A stretch of DNA of 64,000 bases from Bacteroides bouchesdurhonensis (GCF_900155865.1 NZ_LT707006.1:1323626-1387625); one strand, 5' to 3'. Shown: positions 9,248-19,919, numbered from the stretch's first letter. The notes: generated by a model from the letters alone, not told the origin. Numbers and translations: made by a program.

Positions 9248-9255
9248 CAAAGGTA
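9248..9255 (-). promoter_or_regulatory. -7 promoter box feeding the second cobalamin riboswitch
   Basis: Minus strand TACCTTTG, exact match to TAnnTTTG, at the 5' edge of the riboswitch. Confidence 0.6.
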
Positions 9256-9500
9256 GTGTTTTTTTGAGAATTGGAAAAGAAGTGTTATGTTAAATGTTAG
9301 AAGTGAGTGTTTCGTATGGAAAAGTTGAAGATATTTAATCAGTGAGTGCAAATATAATATTGTGTAAGAATATAGTTAGTACTTAATTTTACCTTTTTTA
9401 CAGGCTTTTTCTCTTGAATCACTTTTATATTGTGTACTTTTACCGCCTTAGAACTTAAAACCACTTTTTAGGTTATTTCAGATTAATGTGGTGTGGAAAG

Positions 9501-9645
9501 ATGAAAAAGAATAGACTTAACTCCTTTATGCTTGCCGGTACAGGAGGTGATGTAGGCAAAAGTATTTTAGCTGTGGTATTTTGCCGTATTTTGAAGCAAG
9601 ATGGTTATATATCTGTTCCGTGAGAAAGCACATTGATATGTTATT
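9501..9645 (+). pseudogene. cobQ: cobQ (cobyric acid synthase) 5' remnant
   Basis: An ATG at 9501 opens 40 codons reading MKKNRLNSFMLAGTGGDVGK, then SILAVVFCRILKQDGYISVP and a stop at 9621. This matches the amidotransferase N-terminus of cobyric acid synthase: the P-loop-like GTGsDVGKS, CRIf.QDGY.paP. Just past the stop, AAAGCACAttgATATG in a shifted frame resembles the next family motif FKAQNM, so the gene decayed by frameshift and then lost everything downstream. The full protein would be about 490 residues. It lies between a B12 riboswitch unit and mutAB, in keeping with a lost corrin synthesis gene. Confidence 0.72.
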
Positions 9646-9674
9646 GTTGTATATGATTTTGGAACACAACTAAT

Positions 9675-12437
9675 ATGAAAACTTATAGACTAGCCGGACT
9701 ATTTTTATTTTTAATGGGGATATACTCTGTTTTGTATGCCCAGCAGACAAGGACAATCAAAGGAAGGATACTGACGCTTGAAACTGGAAGCAAAGAAAAA
9801 CAGCCTTTACCTTCCGCAAGTGTCGTCGTATTATCAAAAAGTGATTCTGCTTTTGTAAAAGGAACGACAAGTGACAAAGAAGGTCGTTTTACGATTCGTT
9901 TTCAACCTCAGAATAAAAAGATATATTTGTTGAAAACTTCTTTTGTGGGAATGCAATCTGTTTTCCGTGTCCTAAAGGATTCAGTATCTGCCGATGTTGG
10001 GACAATTGTCCTGAAGGATGATGATATCCGGATTAGCGAAGTCGTAGTGACTGCCAAATTAAAAGAGATAGTGATGGAAGGTGATACGACAGTAATCAAT
10101 GCAGCAGCCTATAAAACGCCGGAAGGTTCTTATCTGGAGGATTTGGTGAAGCGTATTCCGGGCTTGGTGTATAATAAGAATGATAAATCATTGAGTTATA
10201 ACGGTCAAACGATCAGTGAAATTAATGTAAATGGAGAATCTTTCTTTTCCGGCAGTAAGGAGACTGCGTTGGAAAATCTTCCGGCAAATTTAGTCAGTAA
10301 GTTACGAGTGTACGACAAACGTTCGAAAGAGGAAGAATTTACCGGTGTTGATGATGGCAAGAAAAATTATGTCCTCGACCTGCAAACTAAAGATGAACTG
10401 AATGAAACATGGTTGGGGAATACAAAAGTCGGATTTGGTAATAACCGAAAGAAAGACCTGGAAGCACAAGCGAACTATTTTCGGAAAAATGGAGATAATA
10501 TTTCATTGATGATGCGTTCTACAAATAGATACCAGAATAGTACTTATAAAGATAACATCAATAATTCGATAGGGTTGAATATAACAAAGAAGTTAGGAGA
10601 AGATTTAAGATTATCAGGCAGTGTGAATTATGGTCTTAATCGGAATGGTAATATTTCCAGTACCTATCAAGAGCAATATTTGACTAGTGGTAATCAATAT
10701 TCTTCTTCCGTTAGTGAGAACAATTCTAAAAACAGAAATATATCCGGTAACTTCTTTGGAGATGGAAAGATTGATAAACGTACCCGTTTCAATTTTATGG
10801 GAAATTTTTCATTATCTCCCAATCAAGGTGAAAACAGTAATCAGAATGCAACTTTTGATGCACCTCCAGGGATTGATCAGAATAGTTTTTTTGATAATTT
10901 TGAATCGATCCCTAATGCTATCAGGATCAATCGGAGTGAGAGTCGTTCGCTATCTAAAGGCCAATCAAATAATTATATGTGGATGGCAAGCGTTATGAGG
11001 CGAATGGATGAGAAAGGAAATACCACCATTAGCTTGAATCTTCAAAATTCAGATACTTGGGGAACAAACAAAAATTTCTCTCTTTCCAATACGACTTATT
11101 ACCGTCTGAAAGATAAGTTGGGTAATGATTCGGTGCTTTTTCGAAATCAATATTTGCAATCACCTACTCGGAATGGTAATTGGCGGATGGGACTTTCTTT
11201 ATCACAATTGATAGTTAAGAAGATACGTTTGAATGCTGCCTATGCCTGGAGTACCCAGTATGAGAGAGATAATCGCGATACGTATGAGCTCTCTTCTTTG
11301 ACAACAGCAGATACATTCGGGAAACTTCCTGATGATTATCAGGAAGGGTATGTCGATAGTTTGAGTAATAGAAGTCGTAGCCGTTTTAAAGGGCATGATT
11401 TGAGCCTGGGAATTAACTATAATGACACTACATGGACACTCAATGCAATGGTAGTCGTTACCCCACAAAAGCGTACGGTTGAGAGAAAAATAGGGAAACT
11501 TAGTGCTGATACTACTATGAATACTATCGATTACCGACCGATGATATGGGTAGGCTGGCGAAAGAAACAACTTCAACTGAATCTGAATTATGATGGCATG
11601 ACCCGTCAGCCTTCTTTGTCTGATTTGATGCCTTTGACAGATAATAGTGATCCGTTATTTATCACTCGTGGAAATCCGGATCTTAAACAGATGTTTACTC
11701 ATAATTTACGTCTGAGTTTTCAGAATCAAGCGAAAGGACTATCTGCAAATGTTGGCTGGCGGATGGAACAGAATAGTGTAACTCAGGTTATGATATATGA
11801 TTCACAGACGGGAGGACGTGAGACATATCCTATTAATATTAATGGTAATTGGGGAGTAAGTGCCGGAGCCAATTGGTGGAAACGTATGGGAAAATCCTTC
11901 TCTTTGCGATTGGATGCTTATGGAAATCGTGATAACAGAGTCAGTATGATCAATGAAGATAAAAGTCAAGATCCGAAGAAGAGTACAACACGTGCTTCCA
12001 ATCTGAATTGTGAAGCTCATCTTTCATATCAACCTACATGGGGTGGGCTTGATCTTTCCACAGGCTGGCAATATCAGTATTCGCTCAATTCGGTGAATGA
12101 TAATAATACATTTACTCGAAATTATCGGTTGGGGCTTGAAAGTTATGTGGATTTACCTTTCGGACTACAACTACGGACGGATGCAACGTATGAACTTAGA
12201 GGTGGAACCAATATTCAAAAGGATGATAAGAACGAAATTCTCTGGAATGCGGGGGCTACCTATCGTTTTCTGAAAAAGAAAACTGCGGAGTTGTCAGCAT
12301 ATTGGTCGGATATTCTGAGTGATAAGAAAAATTATACACGTTCAGTTACTTCCGATGGATTTTATGAATACCGTAGTCAGCAAATACGTGGATATTTCAT
12401 TGTAAGTTTCAAATATAACTTCCGTACAATGATGTAA
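9675..12437 (+). CDS. Outer-membrane beta-barrel protein with carboxypeptidase-regulatory-like N-domain
   Basis: 920 residues. Signal peptide about 1-22 (ends VLYAQ), then an Ig-like CarboxypepD_reg domain (TIKGRILTLETGS... to TIVLKDDDIRISEVVVTAKL, about 24-130), a plug-like part (YLEDLVKRIPGLVYNKNDKS, ISEINVNGESFFSG, about 150-200) and a long barrel rich in alternating polar and aromatic strands, ending YFIVSFKYNFRTMM. This is the TonB-receptor-like family of Bacteroidetes with an outer_membrane_beta-barrel (OMP_b-brl_3) domain. No SusD partner follows, so the cargo is unknown. It reads divergently from the B12 riboswitch unit. Confidence 0.82.
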   Translation: MKTYRLAGLFLFLMGIYSVLYAQQTRTIKGRILTLETGSKEKQPLPSASVVVLSKSDSAFVKGTTSDKEGRFTIRFQPQNKKIYLLKTSFVGMQSVFRVLKDSVSADVGTIVLKDDDIRISEVVVTAKLKEIVMEGDTTVINAAAYKTPEGSYLEDLVKRIPGLVYNKNDKSLSYNGQTISEINVNGESFFSGSKETALENLPANLVSKLRVYDKRSKEEEFTGVDDGKKNYVLDLQTKDELNETWLGNTKVGFGNNRKKDLEAQANYFRKNGDNISLMMRSTNRYQNSTYKDNINNSIGLNITKKLGEDLRLSGSVNYGLNRNGNISSTYQEQYLTSGNQYSSSVSENNSKNRNISGNFFGDGKIDKRTRFNFMGNFSLSPNQGENSNQNATFDAPPGIDQNSFFDNFESIPNAIRINRSESRSLSKGQSNNYMWMASVMRRMDEKGNTTISLNLQNSDTWGTNKNFSLSNTTYYRLKDKLGNDSVLFRNQYLQSPTRNGNWRMGLSLSQLIVKKIRLNAAYAWSTQYERDNRDTYELSSLTTADTFGKLPDDYQEGYVDSLSNRSRSRFKGHDLSLGINYNDTTWTLNAMVVVTPQKRTVERKIGKLSADTTMNTIDYRPMIWVGWRKKQLQLNLNYDGMTRQPSLSDLMPLTDNSDPLFITRGNPDLKQMFTHNLRLSFQNQAKGLSANVGWRMEQNSVTQVMIYDSQTGGRETYPININGNWGVSAGANWWKRMGKSFSLRLDAYGNRDNRVSMINEDKSQDPKKSTTRASNLNCEAHLSYQPTWGGLDLSTGWQYQYSLNSVNDNNTFTRNYRLGLESYVDLPFGLQLRTDATYELRGGTNIQKDDKNEILWNAGATYRFLKKKTAELSAYWSDILSDKKNYTRSVTSDGFYEYRSQQIRGYFIVSFKYNFRTMM

Positions 12438-12454
12438 GTTTTGGAAATAATTCG

Positions 12455-12462
12455 TATGTTTG
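12455..12462 (+). promoter_or_regulatory. -7 promoter box for the cytidylate-kinase-like gene
   Basis: TATGTTTG matches TAnnTTTG, 27 bases before the ATG at 12489. Confidence 0.45.
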
Positions 12463-12488
12463 CTTCAAAACCATAAAACAAATGTACT

Positions 12489-13118
12489 ATGAGTGGTAAT
12501 TATGTCATTAATATCGGTCGCCAGTTGGGTAGCGGCGGAAAAGAAATAGGAGAGAAGTTGGCTGCCCGTTTGGGTATTGACTTCTATGATAAAGAATTGA
12601 TTAATTTAGCTTCGGAAGAAAGCGGTCTTTGCAAAGAATTTTTTGAAAAGGCGGATGAAAAAGCTTCACAAGGTATTATTGGAGGTTTGTTTGGAATGCG
12701 GTTCCCTTTTATTAGTGAAGGGGCAATGCCTTGTACCAATTGTTTAAGCAATGATGCTTTGTTCAAAGTACAGAGTGATGTGATTCGTCGGTTGGCAGCT
12801 GAAAAATCTTGCGTATTTGTTGGACGTTGTGCTGATTATATTTTGAGAGAGCACCCCCGTTGCGCAAATATCTTTATTTCAGCTTCTAAAGAAGATCGTA
12901 TCGCGCGTCTTTGTCAGATTCATCGTATTGACGAAGAAGCAGCAGAAGCAATGATGGAGAAAGCTGATAAGAAGCGTTCGGAATACTATAATTATTATAG
13001 TTTTAAAACATGGGGAGCTGCGGCTACTTATCATTTATGTATTGATTCCTCTTCATTGGGTATTGATGGAACCGTTCGGTTTATAGAGGAATTTGTAGCA
13101 AAGAAACTTCAACTGTGA
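12489..13118 (+). CDS. Cytidylate kinase-like family protein
   Basis: 209 residues, cytosolic, of the cytidylate_kin2 family common in Bacteroides and Firmicutes. The N-terminus INIGRQLGSGGKEIGEKLAA holds the glycine-rich nucleotide loop in a degenerate form (GSGGKEIG in place of GxxGxGKS), followed by RLGIDFYDKELI. VFVGRCADYIL and the Arg-rich lid (DRIARLCQIH, then DKKRSEYYNYYS) are family marks. True Cmk is encoded separately at 61608-62294, so this is unlikely to be the house-keeping CMP kinase. Its substrate is not established. Confidence 0.83.
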   Translation: MSGNYVINIGRQLGSGGKEIGEKLAARLGIDFYDKELINLASEESGLCKEFFEKADEKASQGIIGGLFGMRFPFISEGAMPCTNCLSNDALFKVQSDVIRRLAAEKSCVFVGRCADYILREHPRCANIFISASKEDRIARLCQIHRIDEEAAEAMMEKADKKRSEYYNYYSFKTWGAAATYHLCIDSSSLGIDGTVRFIEEFVAKKLQL

Positions 13119-13145
13119 AAACATATATTGTGTGAGGAGAAAAAT

Positions 13146-13184
13146 AAAGCCGACTTATTCATTTATGAATTTAGCCGGCTTTTC
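13146..13184. terminator. Terminator between convergent genes
   Basis: Stem AAAGCCG / CGGCTTT around a long AT-rich loop, followed by T's in the plus direction and preceded by A's, so it can serve both the gene ending at 13118 and the one ending at 13205. Confidence 0.6.
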
Positions 13185-13204
13185 TATTAATGATAAAACT
13201 TAAT

Positions 13205-14869
13205 TTACATCATTGCTAATAATATCATCTGCCCTGTCAGAATACGAAGGAACATTGATAACGGGTAAACAGTGGAGTATCCAACTGCTGGCGCATCACT
13301 GGATGTTGTCTGGTTTGAATAAGCCAATGCGGGAGGATCGGTATTACTTCCGGCAATTAATCCCATCAAAGTGAAATAGTTTACCTTGTAATATAGACGG
13401 GCAATTGTACCGATGATAAGCAATGGTATGACTGTAATCAAGAAACCGCTACCTACATAAAGTAACCCATCTCCTTCTACCACTGTTTGCACGAAGTTAG
13501 CTCCTGCATCAATACCTACACTCGCCAGGAAAAGCACGATACCTATTTCGCGAAGCATCAAATTAGCACTCATAGTAGTATAGGTTACTAAATGAAGCTT
13601 ATGGCCAAAACGTCCGATCAAAATAGCCACTACTAATGGTCCGCCTGCCAACCCTAGCTTTAATGGAGTCGGCATGCCCGGGAAGGTAATAGGAAGGCTG
13701 CCTAAAAGGATACCTAAGAAAATACCAACAAAGATAGTTATTATATTAGGTGTGTCAAGACGCTTTAGTTGGTTACCTAATGCGTTGGCAACACGTTCGA
13801 CAGCATCTTGTTGGCCCACTATCATAACGCGGTCACCCACCTGTAATATCAGATTAGGATCGGCAAACAAGTCCATACCGGAACGATTGACACGAGTTAC
13901 GTTTACACCATACATGCTGCGGAAATGCATAGAACCTAATGTTTTTCCATTGATTTCCGGTTTGGTAACCAAGATGCGACGGGATACCATTGGAAGGTCT
14001 TGCTTTTCCCAATCCAATTCTACTTCTTTTCCTATAAATACAGTAATGGCGGCGGCATCTTCTTCCGAACAAACAATAAATAGCTGGTCGCCCACATTGA
14101 AGAGAGTTTCATGGTTCGGAATGCTTACATGACCTTCATGACGAATACGTGAGCATACAAAGGGACGTCCCAGAAAGTTTTTAATCTCAATCAATGTTTT
14201 TCCACTGATAGACTCATTACGCACCTCAAGACTCATCATATGTGGCTTATGGTGTGTATCTTCACTTTGTGTTTTCAGACTTTCTTCTTCCTTATTCAGA
14301 TTGATGCGGAAGATATAACGGATAGCAATAATCGAGCCAATTATACCAACCACACCAAGCGGGTAAGCACAGGCGTAACCAAGCGCAATTTGCGGACCGT
14401 TATAGCTCAACTGATTCAGTGCTTCGTTAGCAGCACCAAGTCCCGGAGTGTTTGTTACAGCACCATAGAGGATACCTACCATCATGGGCAGTTCAACACG
14501 TCCGTTCCAGAGATAATAAAGTCCCAGAGCAACAGCAATATTTAACACTACGATGCCTACAGCCAACAGGTTTAATGTCATTCCACCTTTCTTAAAAGAA
14601 GAGAAAAATGATGGCCCCACCTGAAGACCGATACAGAATACGAACAAGATCAATCCGAATTCGCGGATGAAATGTAGGATGCGTGTATCGGCTGTGAAGC
14701 CGAAATGTCCCATTAGGATGCCGGCAAACAAAACAAAAGTGACTCCCAGAGATACTCCGAATATCTTGATCTTGCCAAGATACACACCGGCTGCCACTAC
14801 GAAGGCGTAGAGGAATACGATATGCGCTACGGAGCTGGGGTCCCATAGTAAACTTTGTAACCAATCCAT
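13205..14869 (-). CDS. AspT/YidE/YbjL family transporter with two RCK_C domains
   Basis: 554-residue inner-membrane transporter of the aspartate:alanine exchanger family. Two halves of about five helices flank a cytosolic part with two TrkA-C-like domains (about 205-285, [20 protein letters not shown]..., and about 290-370, [18 protein letters not shown]...). The family repeats are visible: [18 protein letters not shown] in the first half and [17 protein letters not shown] in the second, and [12 protein letters not shown] / [13 protein letters not shown]. Length and layout match YidE-type proteins. No neighbour points to a substrate. Confidence 0.88.
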   Translation of the reverse strand: MDWLQSLLWDPSSVAHIVFLYAFVVAAGVYLGKIKIFGVSLGVTFVLFAGILMGHFGFTADTRILHFIREFGLILFVFCIGLQVGPSFFSSFKKGGMTLNLLAVGIVVLNIAVALGLYYLWNGRVELPMMVGILYGAVTNTPGLGAANEALNQLSYNGPQIALGYACAYPLGVVGIIGSIIAIRYIFRINLNKEEESLKTQSEDTHHKPHMMSLEVRNESISGKTLIEIKNFLGRPFVCSRIRHEGHVSIPNHETLFNVGDQLFIVCSEEDAAAITVFIGKEVELDWEKQDLPMVSRRILVTKPEINGKTLGSMHFRSMYGVNVTRVNRSGMDLFADPNLILQVGDRVMIVGQQDAVERVANALGNQLKRLDTPNIITIFVGIFLGILLGSLPITFPGMPTPLKLGLAGGPLVVAILIGRFGHKLHLVTYTTMSANLMLREIGIVLFLASVGIDAGANFVQTVVEGDGLLYVGSGFLITVIPLLIIGTIARLYYKVNYFTLMGLIAGSNTDPPALAYSNQTTSSDAPAVGYSTVYPLSMFLRILTGQMILLAMM

Positions 14870-14912
14870 AATTTAATAGTAGTTTTTATGATATTTTTCT
14901 AAAAAACGGATG

Positions 14913-14920
14913 CAAAATTA
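14913..14920 (-). promoter_or_regulatory. -7 promoter box for the AspT-type transporter
   Basis: Minus strand TAATTTTG matches TAnnTTTG, about 44 bases before the ATG at 14869. Confidence 0.5.
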
Positions 14921-15285
14921 GTCATAACATTGGAGCTAATCAAATAAATGAAGAATTAAAAATGAAGAATATCCATTTATGCAATTCTGTAGATATTCAA
15001 TTGTAGGAGATTACTTCTCTATTATATTATACAATTTCTAAATGATTCAAATGGTTATTCCTTTTACTGCATACGTTAATTCTTGTGGCTGCATAACGTT
15101 ATCCCTTCTGGTGTATATATTAATTCGTAGGACTATAGTTCAGCGAATTATTTTGTGCATAAGCAATCGTTGTTCTATGAACCGGGAATCCTAAGTCTTT
15201 GCATCGTTTCCTTTGAACGGGAAAAGAGTAGCTTTCTGTTTGTACGAATTTTCCCTAAAAAAGACAGTCTTTTGAACTTAATGGT
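14921..15285. other. Gene-free stretch between the AspT-type transporter and mutA
   Basis: AT-rich DNA with no open frame that has codon use or family resemblance, no clear hairpin with a U-run, and no cobalamin riboswitch boxes, which is worth noting because mutA-mutB downstream need B12. Only the flanking promoters are supported. Confidence 0.5.
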
Positions 15286-15293
15286 TATATTTG
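15286..15293 (+). promoter_or_regulatory. -7 promoter box for mutA-mutB
   Basis: TATATTTG matches TAnnTTTG. Transcription would start near 15300, leaving a leader of about 70 bases before mutA. Confidence 0.5.
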
Positions 15294-15372
15294 CAGATCT
15301 AACGATGGGCATTTGGTGTGAAATAGATAAATATAAGGACAATATTAATTTTGTTTTAATTTTAAATAAACT

Positions 15373-17274
15373 ATGGCAGACAAAAAAGAAAAACTCTTCT
15401 CGGACTTTTCTCCTGTCTCTACCGAACAATGGATGGAGAAGGTTACAGCCGACCTGAAAGGTGCTGATTTTGAGAAGAAGCTCGTTTGGAAAACAAACGA
15501 AGGGTTCAAAGTAAAACCTTTCTATCGTATGGAGGATTTGGAAGGTTTGAAGACAACAAACGCACTTCCCGGAGAATTCCCTTACTTAAGAGGTACGAAG
15601 AAAAACAACAATGAATGGCTGGTTCGCCAGGAAATTAAAGTTGAGTGCCCGAAAGAAGCAAATGCAAAAGCATTGGATATTCTGAATAAAGGTGTAGATT
15701 CTCTTTCTTTTCACATAAAAGCAAAAGAACTGAATGCTGAATATATTGAAACGTTGTTAAATGATATTCAGGCTGAATGTGTAGAATTGAACTTCTCAAC
15801 TTGTCAGGGACATGTTGTTGAGTTGGCTAATCTACTTGTTGCTTATTTCCAGAAGAAGGATTATGATGTGAAAAAACTGAAAGGTTCTATCAATTATGAT
15901 TTCTTCAACAAGATGCTGACCCGTGGTAAGGAAAAGGGGGATATGGTACAAACTGCCAAAGCTTTGATTGAAGCTATTCAACCGCTTCCTTTTTATCGCG
16001 TAATTAATGTAAATGCTTTATCTCTGAACAATGCTGGTGCGTATATTTCTCAGGAATTGGGTTATGCGTTAGCTTGGGGTAATGAATACTTGAACCAGCT
16101 GACAGATGCAGGTATACCTGCTGCTACAGTTGCCAAGAAAATAAAATTTAATTTTGGTATTAGTTCTAATTACTTCCTTGAAATTGCTAAGTTCCGTGCA
16201 GCACGTATGTTATGGGCGAATATTGTAGCTTCATACAATCCTGAATGCTTGCGTGACTGTGATAATAAAGGTCCTCAGGGAGAATGCCGTTGCGCTGCAA
16301 AGATGGCAATTCATGCTGAAACATCGACTTTCAATCTCACTTTATTTGATGCGCATGTAAACTTGCTTCGTACACAAACCGAGGCGATGAGTGCGGCGTT
16401 GGCTGGTGTTGATTCAATGACAGTTGTGCCGTTCGATAAGACTTATGAAACTCCGGATGAATTCTCGGAACGTTTGGCACGTAACCAACAATTATTATTG
16501 AAAGAAGAGTCTCATTTCGATAAAGTGATTGACCCGGCTGCCGGTTCTTATTATATTGAAAACTTGACGGTATCTATTGCAAAACAGGCTTGGGAACTCT
16601 TTCTTGCTGTAGAAGAAGCTGGTGGTTTCTATGCTGCGCTGAAAGCTGGTACTGTTCAGGCTGCTGTAAATGAAAGCAATAAAGCTCGCCATAAAGCAGT
16701 AGCTCAACGTCGCGAAATTTTGTTGGGTACTAACCAGTTCCCTAACTTTAATGAAAAAGCCGGTGAAAAACGTCCGGTTGAAGCGAAATGTTGTTGTGGA
16801 AATGATGCTCAAACTTGTGCAAAGGATGTGAATACATTAGTATTTGATCGTGCTGCCAGTGAATTTGAAGCTTTACGTCTGGAGACAGAAGCCTCTGGTA
16901 AGTGCCCGAAAGCATTTATGCTGACGATTGGTAACTTGGCTATGCGTCAGGCACGTGCCCAATATTCTTGTAATTTCCTTGCTTGTGCAGGTTATGAAGT
17001 AATCGATAATCTTGGATTTGAAACTGTAGAAGCTGGTGTTGAAGCGGCAATGTCTGCTAAAGCGGATATCGTTGTTCTTTGTTCCAGTGATGATGAATAT
17101 GCAGAATATGCTATTCCTGCTTTCAAAGCATTGGACGGACGTGCTATGTTTATTGTTGCCGGTAATCCAGCTTGTGCTGAAGAACTTAAAGCTGCAGGTA
17201 TCGAGAACTTCATCCATGTTCGTGTAAACGTATTGGATACCTTGAAAGAGTTTAACGCCAAACTATTGAAGTAA
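15373..17274 (+). CDS. mutA: Methylmalonyl-CoA mutase small (beta) subunit
   Basis: Non-catalytic partner of the B12-dependent mutase that interconverts succinyl-CoA and (R)-methylmalonyl-CoA in the propionate pathway. 633 residues, normal for MutA. The N-terminus [28 protein letters not shown] and the barrel domain (about 50-480) align by eye with the catalytic subunit, and the C-terminal third is a flavodoxin-like domain. That domain lacks the cobalamin-binding DxHxxG motif, as expected for the small subunit. An insert [15 protein letters not shown] and [13 protein letters not shown] gives unusual cysteine clusters. mutB follows after one base. Confidence 0.95.
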   Translation: MADKKEKLFSDFSPVSTEQWMEKVTADLKGADFEKKLVWKTNEGFKVKPFYRMEDLEGLKTTNALPGEFPYLRGTKKNNNEWLVRQEIKVECPKEANAKALDILNKGVDSLSFHIKAKELNAEYIETLLNDIQAECVELNFSTCQGHVVELANLLVAYFQKKDYDVKKLKGSINYDFFNKMLTRGKEKGDMVQTAKALIEAIQPLPFYRVINVNALSLNNAGAYISQELGYALAWGNEYLNQLTDAGIPAATVAKKIKFNFGISSNYFLEIAKFRAARMLWANIVASYNPECLRDCDNKGPQGECRCAAKMAIHAETSTFNLTLFDAHVNLLRTQTEAMSAALAGVDSMTVVPFDKTYETPDEFSERLARNQQLLLKEESHFDKVIDPAAGSYYIENLTVSIAKQAWELFLAVEEAGGFYAALKAGTVQAAVNESNKARHKAVAQRREILLGTNQFPNFNEKAGEKRPVEAKCCCGNDAQTCAKDVNTLVFDRAASEFEALRLETEASGKCPKAFMLTIGNLAMRQARAQYSCNFLACAGYEVIDNLGFETVEAGVEAAMSAKADIVVLCSSDDEYAEYAIPAFKALDGRAMFIVAGNPACAEELKAAGIENFIHVRVNVLDTLKEFNAKLLK

Positions 17275-17275
17275 A

Positions 17276-19423
17276 ATGAGAAAAGATTTTAAAAATATCG
17301 ATATATATGCTGCATTTCAGCCTGCTAACGGTGCTGAATGGCAAAAGGCTAACGGTATTTCCGCTGACTGGAAAACACCGGAACATATTGAAGTGAAGCC
17401 TGTTTATACAAAGGAAGATCTTGAAGGAATGGAACATCTGGAATATGCAGCCGGACTTCCTCCCTACTTGCGTGGTCCTTATTCAGTAATGTATACTCTT
17501 CGTCCCTGGACTATCCGTCAGTATGCCGGATTCTCTACTGCGGAAGAATCAAATGCATTCTATCGTCGTAATCTGGCTGCCGGACAGAAAGGTTTGTCTG
17601 TTGCATTCGACTTGGCTACTCATCGTGGCTACGATCCTGACCACGAACGTGTTGTGGGTGATGTTGGTAAGGCTGGTGTATCTATCTGTTCATTAGAAAA
17701 TATGAAGGTTCTGTTCGATGGCATTCCTTTGAATAAGATGTCTGTATCTATGACAATGAATGGTGCGGTACTTCCGATTTTGGCATTTTATATCAATGCA
17801 GGTTTGGAGCAAGGTGCTGTATTGGAAGAAATGGCTGGGACTATCCAGAATGATATTCTGAAAGAATTTATGGTGCGTAACACTTATATTTATCCACCTG
17901 CATTCTCAATGAAGATTATTTCTGATATATTCGAGTATACTTCGCAAAAGATGCCGAAATTCAACTCTATCTCTATCTCCGGTTACCATATGCAGGAAGC
18001 AGGTGCTACGGCAGATATTGAATTGGCTTACACATTGGCCGACGGATTGGAATATCTTCGTGCAGGAACAGCAGCAGGTATTGATATCGATGCGTTTGCT
18101 CCCCGTTTATCTTTCTTCTGGGCTATTGGTACGAACCACTTCATGGAAATAGCTAAGATGCGTGCCGCACGTATGTTATGGGCGAAGATTGTAAAACAAT
18201 TCAATCCGAAGAATCCTAAATCATTGGCATTGCGTACACATAGCCAGACTTCTGGTTGGTCGCTGACTGAACAAGACCCATTTAATAACGTAGGTCGTAC
18301 TTGTATCGAAGCTATGGCTGCTGCACTGGGACATACGCAATCACTGCATACCAATGCATTGGATGAAGCTATTGCTCTTCCGACTGACTTTTCTGCCCGT
18401 ATTGCGCGTAATACTCAGATCTATATTCAGGAAGAAACAAATATCTGTAAGAACGTAGACCCTTGGGGTGGTTCGTATTATGTAGAAACATTAACTAATG
18501 AGTTGATTCAAAAGGCCTGGGATTTAATTCAGGAAGTCGAGAAGTTGGGCGGTATGGCAAAAGCAATCGAGACTGGTATTCCTAAGATGCGTATTGAAGA
18601 AGCTGCTGCACGTACTCAGGCTCGTATTGATAGCGGTCAGCAGACTATTGTGGGTGTGAATAAATATCGTCTGGAAAAAGAGGATCCGATTGATATTTTG
18701 GAAGTGGACAACACTGCTGTGCGTAAAGAACAGATTGAAAACTTGAAGAGACTTAAAGAAGGACGTAACGAAGCCGACGTGCAAAAAGCCCTTGATGCCA
18801 TCACGAAGTGTGTGGAAACTAAAGAAGGGAATCTACTTGAATTAGCTGTAGAAGCAGCTCGTGTCCGTGCGACTCTGGGTGAGATTTCTTTGGCTTGTGA
18901 GAAAGTTGTAGGACGTTATAAAGCAGTAATCAGAACAATATCAGGCGTGTATTCATCAGAAAGTAAAAATGATGCCGACTTCAAACGTGCTTGTGAATTA
19001 GCCGAGAAGTTTGCGAAGAAAGAGGGACGTCAACCTCGTATTATGATTGCGAAAATGGGACAAGACGGTCACGACCGTGGTGCTAAAGTGGTAGCTACCG
19101 GTTATGCGGACTGTGGTTTCGATGTAGATATGGGACCGTTGTTTCAGACACCGGCAGAAGCTGCCCGCGAAGCAGTAGAGAATGATGTTCACGTAGTGGG
19201 TGTTTCTTCACTGGCTGCAGGGCATAAGACACTGATTCCGCAGATTTTGGATGAATTGAAGAAGTTGGGTCGCGAAGATATTATTGTGATTGCTGGTGGC
19301 GTAATCCCTGCACAGGATTATGATTTCCTGTATAAGGCAGGTGTAGCGGCTATTTTCGGTCCAGGTTCTCCGGTAGCGAAAGCAGCCTGCCAGATTCTGG
19401 AAATCTTGATGGACGAAGAATAA
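17276..19423 (+). CDS. mutB: Methylmalonyl-CoA mutase large (alpha) subunit, catalytic
   Basis: Catalytic subunit, 715 residues. The TIM-barrel substrate domain carries [40 protein letters not shown] and [13 protein letters not shown] near residues 75-165. The C-terminal cobalamin domain has [20 protein letters not shown] with DGHDRG giving the B12-ligand histidine (about residue 600), then SSLAAGH and GGVIPAQDY. The ATG lies one base after the mutA stop, so the two form one operon. The enzyme makes this organism a user of the B12 imported by the locus at 1305-8900, and fits succinate-to-propionate fermentation in Bacteroides. Confidence 0.97.
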   Translation: MRKDFKNIDIYAAFQPANGAEWQKANGISADWKTPEHIEVKPVYTKEDLEGMEHLEYAAGLPPYLRGPYSVMYTLRPWTIRQYAGFSTAEESNAFYRRNLAAGQKGLSVAFDLATHRGYDPDHERVVGDVGKAGVSICSLENMKVLFDGIPLNKMSVSMTMNGAVLPILAFYINAGLEQGAVLEEMAGTIQNDILKEFMVRNTYIYPPAFSMKIISDIFEYTSQKMPKFNSISISGYHMQEAGATADIELAYTLADGLEYLRAGTAAGIDIDAFAPRLSFFWAIGTNHFMEIAKMRAARMLWAKIVKQFNPKNPKSLALRTHSQTSGWSLTEQDPFNNVGRTCIEAMAAALGHTQSLHTNALDEAIALPTDFSARIARNTQIYIQEETNICKNVDPWGGSYYVETLTNELIQKAWDLIQEVEKLGGMAKAIETGIPKMRIEEAAARTQARIDSGQQTIVGVNKYRLEKEDPIDILEVDNTAVRKEQIENLKRLKEGRNEADVQKALDAITKCVETKEGNLLELAVEAARVRATLGEISLACEKVVGRYKAVIRTISGVYSSESKNDADFKRACELAEKFAKKEGRQPRIMIAKMGQDGHDRGAKVVATGYADCGFDVDMGPLFQTPAEAAREAVENDVHVVGVSSLAAGHKTLIPQILDELKKLGREDIIVIAGGVIPAQDYDFLYKAGVAAIFGPGSPVAKAACQILEILMDEE

Positions 19424-19652
19424 ATAGGTTGCAATAGACTTAAGAGGATATTAAAATAAGAATTTCTAAGTTGAAAGTTTTCCAGATTGATACCTCTTTA
19501 TTATAAATCCCCTTATTATATTCTTTTTTATTATTGAAATAGGATATAAATAAGGGGATTATTATATCCCCCAATATAGATAATAATAATGTATTTCTGC
19601 ATCTTTCCTTTCAGTCAGACGGATGCTTGTTATGCATGTAATAATGTTGTTA

Positions 19653-19850
19653 CTTCATTTTGATATTGGTATTGCAGCAGAAAGGCTGGCTGTTATTTTC
19701 GGACGTTTCAATAAACGGAAATAGCTATGTGAAAGGGGCAGGATTAGGGTTATCTATCTGTCAAATCATTGTTAGTATGCTTTTTCTGGGTGCGATGGGA
19801 TTGATTCGGAAGAGGGGGAGGTTCCCGTTTTGGGTTCAGGATACGGAAAA
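19653..19850 (+). pseudogene. Sensor histidine kinase C-terminal remnant (ATPase domain)
   Basis: Three pieces of one HATPase domain appear in changing frames. 19662-19718 reads DIGIAAERLAVIFGRFNKR, the G1 and F boxes (usual form DTGIGI..., FxRF). After one extra base at 19719 the frame reads NSYVKGAGLGLSICQIIVSML, the G2 box. Near 19803 the first frame returns with DSEEG, the usual GVDSEEGKGS tail. So the fragment has at least two frameshifts and no phosphoacceptor domain. A frame open across 19660-19884 exists only by chance join of these pieces. It lies between mutB and topB with no partner regulator. Confidence 0.72.
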
Positions 19851-19919
19851 TACAAACCAGTGCTATGTTGAATCGGGAATTTAATGTAGAATGAGGTAAG
19901 AAGAATGGCTAAAATTACC

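Noticed and set aside
9160..9351. 63-codon open frame on the minus strand
   Set aside because: It overlaps the second cobalamin riboswitch and its promoter; composition and place show it is non-coding.
11202..11576. 124-codon antisense frame in the outer-membrane protein gene
   Set aside because: Shadow of the true gene; no signal, motif or start site.
15155..15457. 100-codon open frame before and into mutA
   Set aside because: It runs across the mutA promoter and into mutA in another frame, with no family resemblance.
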